Below are positions 56,424 through 64,000 of a stretch of DNA of 64,000 nucleotides, one piece after another. The stretch's first letter is position 1. Each line of letters starts with the position of its first letter. A program made the translations under genes and the position numbers. Source of the stretch: Nansenia antarctica (lineage: Eukaryota > Chordata > Actinopteri > Argentiniformes > Microstomatidae); assembly GCA_963989245.1 (NCBI GenBank), contig OZ022351.1, positions 30,030,647 through 30,094,646 of the forward strand, given 5' to 3'. The notes below the pieces were generated by a model. It was given only the letters and a program-made list of their open reading frames with translations, made no database searches and was not told the origin of the DNA.

Positions 56424-57069
56424 GTAGATTGAATTGATTGTTGTGTAGATATGAAATTTAGAATGAGCACAGGAAACTTGTGTCAAGCAGTATTACAATG
56501 CCCTTTATTGTAATAACGGTTTACAACAAGGATAGGACAATGGAGAACTACTATCATACGCACTTTAGCAAAAACCATCTCACGCCCTCTCCCGCCCCCT
56601 GCAACCTTGACTCCACAACATCACATCAACAGGAAACAACCCTTCCCCAATCTGGGAACGTTGGGAACACGATTGCCCAATACTCAAGCAGACAGACGTC
56701 ACTTTCTCAGCATTTGATATAAAACCAAAGCGACAACATCCCCCTGACTCAGACCCAGAGAAGCACTGAAACCACCTCTGTAAGAATAATGAGTAATGCC
56801 CGACCTGACTTAGAAGTGTTGGGGGTTATGAGATTATAATATTTTATATTAGATTATAAATAAGCTAAATGTTTCTTTAAAGGTCAATGTGGAGGGCTGT
56901 AATCTTGATCCAGTGGCACACAGTGAGTGAACTAATAAAACCTGACGCAAGGGCCGCTCCTTCTCATCTGGTCTTAACGAGGGTGTTGCAGAGGTCGTTG
57001 TAGAGACATCGGGTGTTGGTATGACAACAAGAAGCGATATCGCTTGGTGAAAGTGATATCGTCTGCGTA
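56424..57069. other. Intergenic sequence without a recognised gene
   Basis: AT-rich sequence with no long conserved frame. Nothing beyond short low-complexity patches was identified. Confidence 0.4.
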
Positions 57070-57355
57070 ATGGTAATGAACTGCTCTTATATAGCGCCTT
57101 TTTTGCAGCTCCAAAGATGCTCCAAAGCGCTTTACAACGGCCTCTACATTCACCCATTCACACACATATTCACACACCAATGGCGGCAAGCTGCCATGCA
57201 AGGCGCCGGCCGGCCCGCTCACTGGGAGCAATTTTGGGGTTCAGTGTCTTGCCCAAGGACACTTCCACATGTGGCCAGCCGGGGCTCAAACCGCCGATCT
57301 GCCGACCTTGTGATCATTAGACGCCCTGCTCTACCTCCTGCGCCACCCCCGCCCC
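57070..57355 (-). mobile_element. V-SINE-like SINE, full-length copy
   Basis: Reverse copy ending CGCCACCCCCGCCCC, with a small duplication around CCAAAGATGCTCCAAAGCGC in the tail. Confidence 0.85.
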
Positions 57356-58080
57356 GAGTGCGTACACTATCAAACCTCCGCTCCTCCATATGTGAATGTC
57401 TCTCCAGACCGTGGGGTACCTCACCCCAGTATAGGGGTACCCTGTAGCTACCAGTGACGTCGTTAGGCCTGGGCGTCCAGGGGACTATAGACCCCGAATA
57501 TTTTAGGAATAGCCCCGGAGAATAGCCCCGCATTGCTGACGATTTAGCCCCCCCCGCACCGCTCCCCCCCTAACCAAAAACTCTGCTAGCACCCCCCCAT
57601 CCCCCCCGTGGGCTGGGCTAAGCTGGGCTGATCCTAACAAGGCCTCTGGTAGCTCCCAACGCCTGCCGACACCGACTTCCTGGAAACGAGGGGGAGAGGT
57701 GAAAGATGGATTCTGCCCCGTCATAAACATCCCATTTTACAGCTGGCCTATATACCACAGGCCCGGTTATACAGCTCTGTCTGCAACAACAGGGGTTAGT
57801 GAGCTGTTTCTGCACACTACGTTCAATCATTGTAAACTTTTGAACGCACTTTAGAATGACTTTTTTATGGGACTCGTGGATCTGTTTTCCACTGAGTATC
57901 TCTTTGAAAAGGAGAGTATCAGCGGTCAGACTTCTGACTCTCAACTCTACACCGTCTCACTGACCACACAGTTACAGTGGTGTTGTGTGTAGATCATGCT
58001 GTACATAGCCCATCCCTGGGTATCATAGCCCACAGCCGGGATTGTTGTATACTTCACTTTATACGACATATTTATCATAT
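57356..58080. other. Intergenic sequence without a recognised gene
   Basis: Includes C-rich runs near 57549-57607. Frames in this stretch show no recognisable protein. Confidence 0.4.
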
Positions 58081-58084
58081 ATGT

Positions 58085-58355
58085 ATCATATGTATCATAG
58101 CCTGGACAATTGCACATTGTATATAATCTTAATTTATACATACCACTGCACATATACATCCAGTCACCATTGTATGACATTGCACATCACGCTACCATTT
58201 GCACTTTACTGTATAGATTGCTGTATATATACCGCTACTTATCACTGCAATATAATTGCTATTTGTTGCACTTTTGGTTAGACGCACAATAATTTTGTTG
58301 CATTGTCTTGTACTATGTAATGACAATAAAGTGAATCTAATCTAATCTAATCTAT
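58085..58355 (+). mobile_element. LINE 3' end with TCTAA repeats
   Basis: Ends GTACTATGTAATGACAATAA followed by AGTGAATCTAATCTAATC. The body (TTGCACATTGTATATAATC; TGCACTTTACTGTATAG) is non-coding and typical of the 3' UTR of fish L2-type LINEs. Confidence 0.65.
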
Positions 58356-59445
58356 GATGCATGTGCACTGGCTAAAGATGTGAGCTAAGGATGGAATGGG
58401 CTGGGTGTAGTGTAGCTGTAGGTTAGAGTTAAGCTTAGTTTAGACTAGAGTAGTGTAGGTGTAGGTGTAGGTTAGAGTTAAGCTTAGTTTAGACTAGAGT
58501 AGTGTTTATTAACCTGATCATGGGTCCTCCAACACCGGCCTCCTCATCCAACCCAGCGCCAAACTCCGGACCTTCGGGTACAGAGCCTTTAGTTTAGCAG
58601 AAAACAGATTACACAGACATGTGCAGATAGGGTGAGAAACCCAAGGGCTTATGTGTATAAAATAATAATCAATCAATCATAATTCAATCGCAATTCAATA
58701 TTGTGAAAATGGGAAAATTGGTTGAGAACCTGCATACTATTAGGTCCTTTGGACCAGGTTGAAATAGAGTGATTACTCAGAACCGTAACATGTTCACAGT
58801 GAGATCCAAACGCTTTATATATATATAGTGACCTGATCCAGTCATACCTTCCTGTAGCCCCTCCCCCATCACAAGAGAAACAATTATCATCACAGGCGAG
58901 TTTCTGTCACGTTACCTAGTTAATGAGTAACAGCCCACTGATAACGTCACATAACTAATAGCAACCATAATACTTTCCTGTTGTAAAACCATCCCAGAGA
59001 CGACAACCTGTACAGGGTTCAGTGACATAGGCCGAACTAGGCCAGGCATGTTGTGTTTCAAACACTACATGATCACAGGGACAGATAAGACCCTCGAAAC
59101 GTGAACATAAAGAGGGAAAAAGAGCATTTGGCCTACAACTGACTGACAGACATGCAATAAAGTCTAACACAACCGCAAAGATCATTTATGAGATTATGAC
59201 AGTGGGCAGGTTAGGCAAGACGAGGACTGCAGAACTGGACTTTGGACTGTCGACGGGGGATGTTTTATAATAATAGAAAATTATTTTTGATAGATGCACT
59301 CATGACTCTGCTCCTATTGTGACCTCACTGTTCCTATTGTGACCTCACTGGAAGCTGGAGGAACATGACATGGAAAGTCACCCAAGGGTTAATATACCCT
59401 TAATAGCCTCTCACTCATCATTTGCATCAGTCATAATAATAATAA
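58356..59445. other. Intergenic sequence
   Basis: A ~60-bp direct duplication (TAGGTTAGAGTTAAGCTTAG and flanks) lies at 58420-58505. No gene or RNA was recognised in the rest. Confidence 0.45.
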
Positions 59446-59706
59446 ATGGTAAATGGATTGCACTTATATAGCGCATTTATCCAAAGCGCTTTACAACGGC
59501 CTCTCATTCACCCATTCACGCACATTCACACACCAATGTCGGCCAAGCTACCATGCAAGGCGCCGGCCCGCTCACTGGGAGAAATTTGGGGTTCAGTGTC
59601 TTGCCCAAGGACACTTCGACATGTGGCCAGCCGGGGCTCGAACCGCCGATCTGCCAACCTTGTGATCATTAGACGCCGACACTACCTCCTGCGCCACAGC
59701 CGCCCC
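59446..59706 (-). mobile_element. V-SINE-like SINE, full-length copy
   Basis: Reverse copy ending GCGCCACAGCCGCCCC. It is followed at 59760-59790 by another tRNA-like B-box segment (GCGGGAATCGAACCC), probably a second SINE fragment. Confidence 0.85.
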
Positions 59707-59932
59707 ATCGCTCTTACCCAAAGCGACTTACATTGCAATGATTGCATGCATTTCAGTATAGATGGTCCCAGCGGGAATCGAACCCACTATGATAATACTC
59801 CATCCAGTGTGGCTCTTACCCTGAATATGATGACACAGACAGATTTTATATTCAATATGAGACATATTATAGTGATATAGACTACATCAAACACAACACA
59901 CACTGTCAATTCAAAATCTTTTTTTATTTACA

Positions 59933-61159
59933 AACTGAAACTGAAAAAAGCAGCTGAAAGGTTGTTGTTACTTTGATGTATTACTACACCAGGTATAATT
60001 CAATAATAGTTATTCGATAAGTAGAGATGTCCCGTAAGTTAAGAGACGATACGTTCTTACCTAATCCATCTACATTCAGAACTAAAGAAAGATGGACAGA
60101 AGTGGTGATATTATCCAAACCTCAGAATTATTATTCAAAATCTACGTTTGTAGTTCTGTTCTAAGGTTGTAGTTCTTTGTTGTCTCTGTTCTTTCCAGCA
60201 CGGCCATCTAGTGATGACCATTCCCAGAGGCTGCATGTGCTGTCAGGGTATCCCTTTTCATCCTGTACCCTGGGATGCAATTCGGTTGTTAAGTCTGACG
60301 TCTAGCAATTTCCGGGTCCAAATACAACATTTGTAATAATAAGAATTATTATTATTACTGCGGCATTTCGAAGAGAGAGCCTCAACCAACGTTGGACCCG
60401 GAAAACACGTCACGACTTAACAACCGAATACGACCCGTGGACAACATTGCTGAGCCACAATTATAGCTGCCTAATGCAGCTTTGACCAAACACCACACAA
60501 CACTGACACATCGCTATTCACCTTGACGCTACACCCCACCCCACAACCCCCACCTTTCAGACGCTACACCCCACCCCACAACCCTCACCTTTCAGACGCT
60601 ACACCCCACCCCACAACCCTCACCTTTCAGACGCTACACCCCACCCCACAACCCTCACCTTTCAACCTGAGACACATTTCAGTGTGAAAAGAAAAAGAAG
60701 GAGAAAATACACTATTACACTTTTATAAAGAAATAAAAATACAATTTCCACATGCTTCGATGCTACCTAGGAAAGAGTGTATGTATGCTCAGGTGCATGC
60801 TAATATACTGAATAATATATACCAATAACTGCCATTCAACTGAGCTACAGGGTCAATCTCCTATCTCCACACTGCATATTAGGGAAGAGAGTGCGCCATG
60901 TCATACTTATGCATGAATATACAAAGAAGAAATATCGAATCCGCTGAAATTAGAACTTGTTTAAAAAAGAAAAAGAAGACAAAGTAAAGTACATTTAAGG
61001 CCATTCAGAGCAGAACTGTAGAATCATCCCATTGACAGGTGTTCTTCAGCCAGTTCAAAACCCTGTGTTTTAATTGGTTGAGCCGGGGAGTTTGTCAGTG
61101 TGTCAGTCATTCCTGGAGGGATGTGTTTGGCAAGGCGATAAGACACTCCCAACTCCTTA
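59933..61159 (-). other. fis1: 3' UTR of fis1
   Basis: Non-coding from the stop to a minus-strand AATAAA at 59938-59933. It holds a 35-bp tandem repeat with four units (60525-60664, CACCTTTCAGACGCTACACC type). The extent is inferred from the poly(A) signal. Confidence 0.55.
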
Positions 61160-64000
61160 TTAGAATCTCGGACCCTTCGGAGCCTTCGCCACAGCCAATC
61201 CGATGAGGCCCGCTAATCCAGCCACGCCCAGACCGATCCCTCCCACGATCGCCATGCCGACCAGGCCATCTGTATGGAGGACAGTTGAACTTCAGTACTG
61301 CCCATTATTGCATTGACTGATATAGACAGTTCGTGAGCTTAGAATGATAAGGTTCTATCTCCGTTTAGAATGATAAGGTTCTATCTCCGTTTAGAATGAG
61401 AAGGTTCTATCTCCGTTTAGGGCAGTTCAGAGATATTGAGCGTCAAAGTTTTTACATTCCATTATGTTCTGTGAGATGGAACCTTTGTATTTTATTAATT
61501 ACTAACTCAAAAATGTCAACATTTAAAAAAATAACACCACACAGGCATTAATAAACACCTAATGGATCAGATTATGTAAAAAAACTAAATTTTGACCAAA
61601 AATGGAGATAGAACCTTATAATTCTAACGTCACGTCATGGTGATGGGTCTAAACTGATTTGGATTAAGTAGGTGTAATATTGGACAGTACACTACTAAGT
61701 GGTCCAGCACAAGGTCGAAAGGCTTGAGTCATGTATCCAAAGTCATGTACCCCCCCCCCCCAGTACGTGAGTGAAATGGCAGCCTTCGTGATTAAACGTA
61801 CAACTAGCGTGAGAAACTAGCGTGAGAAAACTATAAGCGTCATCCTGGCTGGTAGCCAGTCAGCTGTGTTGTATGTGTTGACTTCATACAGGAGAGAGGC
61901 AGCCAAGGACAGACCGGGAGGGAGGGAGGGAGAGAGAGAGAGAGAGAGGGAGGGAGGGAGAGAGAGAGGGAGGGAGAGAGGGAGGGAGGGAGAGAGGAAG
62001 GGAGGGAGGGAGGGAGGGAGAGAGGGAGGGAGGGAGAGAGAGAGAGAGAGGGAGGGAGGGAGAGAGAGTGAGAGAGAGAGAGAGGGAGGGAGGGAGGGAG
62101 GGAGAGAGAGAGGGAGAGAGAGAGAGGCAGGCTCATTTACAAGGCGGCCAACTAGTGGCCGTTGTGTGTAAATAGCAGCTTAGCATTGTAAAGAGGGGAC
62201 TCTTATAGTAGGTAAAAAAGGCACGGCTGTCCTAGTGTTAGGGACGACAGCAGACAAGAACAGACCTTTCTTCAGGGCCTTGTCTATGAGCTTCTCCAGC
62301 TCCAGAGCCTGGGTGTTTCCTGGTTCATTCTTCAGGAGGGTGCGGATGTACTTCAGGGCCCTCTCGTACTCCTGACACGGACAACAGGTTGGATGGAGTG
62401 AGAAAAAACAGGGGAGAGAAATACGATGATTGAGTAAAAAACTGCTAGGAGATCTTCTTTCTATTAACTTCAGACTACAGAGATTCCGTTAGCCTAGGAC
62501 AGTGTCAATGCTAAACTAAATGAAACAACACCTTCAAACTGCCAAGAGGTATCAGTAGCACATTAAACAACGGATAGATCCGGTCCATTGTCTCTATTGG
62601 TCAGTTTGGTCCATTGTCTCTATTGGTCAGTTTGCGTTCCAGCCGTGCCGATATCCATGACATACGCACGGCTAAATGGAATGTTGACACATCTTTTCAT
62701 ATTACTCCGCGTTTGTATAATATTACCGTTATCGAAGTTACATTCTTACCGTTGCTTAGCAACCGATAAACAACTGTTTACAGCGGATTAATACACTTAC
62801 AAACTTACAACATACTTCATTTAAAATACATTATTTAAAAGTTTCGCTTGTCTTTCTTTGTGTGAAATATTGATAGATAAATGTGGTAAGCGTTGTATAT
62901 AAAAGCGTTATGGAAGAAGTCGGAATAAGGCGTCTGCTAAATGCCAAAAAGCACAGCTAGGGGGTGTAACTGTCAAACCACCCCGCTAGCTGTGCCGATA
63001 TCCACCATACACCACGGCTTCTCGTTCCATAAGGCTTAACATTTACATTTACATGTTTGGCATTTAGCAGACGCCTTATTCCCAAGCGACTTACAATCAA
63101 TACATTTGACTAAGCAAGTGAATCATCAATCCACCAGTTGTAGCAGGAAGAGTAATCCAGCTCAGGCCAGGGGCCGTTGATAGAAGGAAAAACCTTCTTC
63201 TTAACCCCCAACATTTTTTGGGACACTGGAGACACAGAGAAACAGTACAAGAGGGGGAATAGAAGTTTTTACAGTGGAGGGGAAAAGCGGGTGTCTTCAG
63301 GAGACGCAGTGCTGAGGGGCAGAAGATGTCTCAGGAGGAGCAGTTAAGGTGTAACCTGAAGAGATGGAGGTCTTAAATGAACATCACCTTCAGCCTGTAG
63401 TTGGCCACCGCCAGGTAGAACAGGAAGTCTCTGGTGTCGTCCTTGGACCCCTTGTTAACCAGCTCTGTGGAACAAACCCAGAAACCGGTATTAGTGGGAT
63501 GGAGGGATGGAGGGAGGGATGGATGGAGGGAGGGAGGGAGGGAGGGAGGGAGGGAGGGAGGGATGGAGGTATTAGTGACACAAGCCTATGCAACTTGACT
63601 ACACTGCTGACAAATCCAGCACACAATAAAGGCAATAAGATCACAATAACATAACGAGATACATAGAACATATAGAACAACAACAACGACGGGCAGATCT
63701 GTTAGAGAGGGGGATGGAGGGTTGGAGGGATGGAGGTATTAGTGACACAAGCCTATACAACTTTACTACACTGCTGACATTAAATTCTGCTATACAACTC
63801 TGAATGTATTATATAAGTTGAATACATACATTTCATCACTCATGTTTTGAGCATGATTTAGACACATTTGTAATGATTTCACCATTTGTTTTTCGTTTTT
63901 TTGGGGGGGGGGGTTCAGTGCTCAATAACTCACCATCCAACAGTACGATTCCTTTCTTGATGTCATTAGAGTACTTGCTCCGTATCAAACACCAGGAATA
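61160..64000 (-). CDS. fis1: Mitochondrial fission 1 protein, 5' end beyond the window
   Basis: Four exons are visible: 64000-63934 (entering from the right edge), 63464-63388, 62371-62266 and 61269-61160 (stop TAA), all in phase. They encode CLIRSKYSNDIKKGIVLLD, ELVNKGSKDDTRDFLFYLAV, EYERALKYIRTLLKNEPG and the C-terminal anchor GLVGMAIVGGIGLGVAGLAG with the tail KAPKGPRF. FIS1 is a tail-anchored outer mitochondrial and peroxisomal membrane protein with a two-TPR-like cytosolic bundle that works with DRP1 and TBC1D15 in fission and mitophagy. The start codon and first residues lie beyond 64000. The donor after exon 62371-62266 is weak (GTCTGT). Confidence 0.95.
61332..61634 (+). mobile_element. 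CGTGA-ended MITE, copy 5
   Basis: Left terminus repeated about three times with the 26-base period; right terminus CTAACGTCACG. It lies in the last fis1 intron, 62 bases from the final exon. Confidence 0.85.
61915..62127. repeat. GGGA and GA repeat in the last fis1 intron
   Basis: About 210 bases of GGGAGGGAG and GAGAGA repeats; the coding strand is a CCCTCTCT tract. It lies mid-intron, not at a splice site. Confidence 0.92.
62135..62245. mobile_element. Fragment of the element at 34309-34656
   Basis: TTACAAGGCGGCCAACTAGT, CGTTGTGTGTAAATAGCAGC and CGGCTGTCCTAGTGTTAGGG match the 34309 element inverted. It ends about 20 bases from the fis1 exon donor at 62265. Confidence 0.5.
62930..63190. 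mobile_element. SINE/LINE-tail fragments facing each other
   Basis: GGAATAAGGCGTCTGCTAAA at 62923 and TTTAGCAGACGCCTTATTCC at 63063 are inverted copies of one tail also seen at 53996. They lie in the fis1 intron between exons 63464-63388 and 62371-62266. Confidence 0.55.
63500..63562. repeat. GGGAGGGAT repeat in fis1 intron
   Basis: Short GGAGGGATGGA repeat upstream, in transcript order, of the fis1 exon 63464-63388. A segment (GGAGGTATTAGTGACACAAG) is duplicated at 63564 and 63732. Confidence 0.85.

Overview
The window is vertebrate nuclear DNA from a teleost fish; the species cannot be fixed from the sequence. Genes are split into short exons with GT-AG introns. They encode recognisable vertebrate proteins, and the gaps are full of fish-type repeats: V-SINE-like tRNA-derived elements, L2/CR1-type LINE tails ending in ATTC or TCTAA repeats, hAT-like elements, small foldback DNA elements and very long simple repeats. 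Exons were joined by hand. Every complete gene keeps reading frame across all its junctions, and the joined lengths are close to the human proteins where I could compare them. || Layout: (1) 1.5-8.5 kb, plus strand: a 346-aa protein joining a methyl-CpG-binding domain to a CFP1-like PHD finger. (2) 11.5-16.7 kb, minus strand: first five coding exons of chd3, cut off by a 200-N assembly gap inside a tandem repeat. (3) 18.6-22.8 kb, minus: complete cyb5d1. (4) 23.5-25.5 kb, plus: complete naa38, sharing a roughly 0.7-kb head-to-head promoter region with cyb5d1. (5) 28.3-39.8 kb, minus: complete 12-exon dnajc3 (501 aa). (6) 42.4-51.7 kb, minus: complete five-exon claudin, cldn15-like (224 aa), whose first intron carries a 6.5-kb minisatellite. 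(7) 61.2-64.0 kb, minus: last exons of fis1, running off the right edge. || The chd3-cyb5d1-naa38 order matches human 17p13.1, and the cldn15-fis1 pairing matches human 7q22. The genes are housekeeping or epithelial and do not form one pathway: two chromatin proteins, an N-terminal acetyltransferase subunit, an ER co-chaperone, a tight-junction protein and a mitochondrial fission adaptor. || The main unexplained structure is repeat growth at exon edges. The cldn15 exon-1 end with its splice donor is duplicated on both sides of a ~400-unit 16-bp array, in which most units look like a 3' splice site on the coding strand. The dnajc3 exon-9 end and donor are duplicated 60 bp apart around telomere-like hexamers. 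The MBD-PHD gene has a 3' splice site duplicated four times with a 54-bp (18-codon) period. At least seven other introns have polypyrimidine tracts expanded to between about 50 and 700 bp directly at the acceptor. The chd3 exons carry apparent one-base indels, two in homopolymers, which more likely reflect assembly error than gene death.
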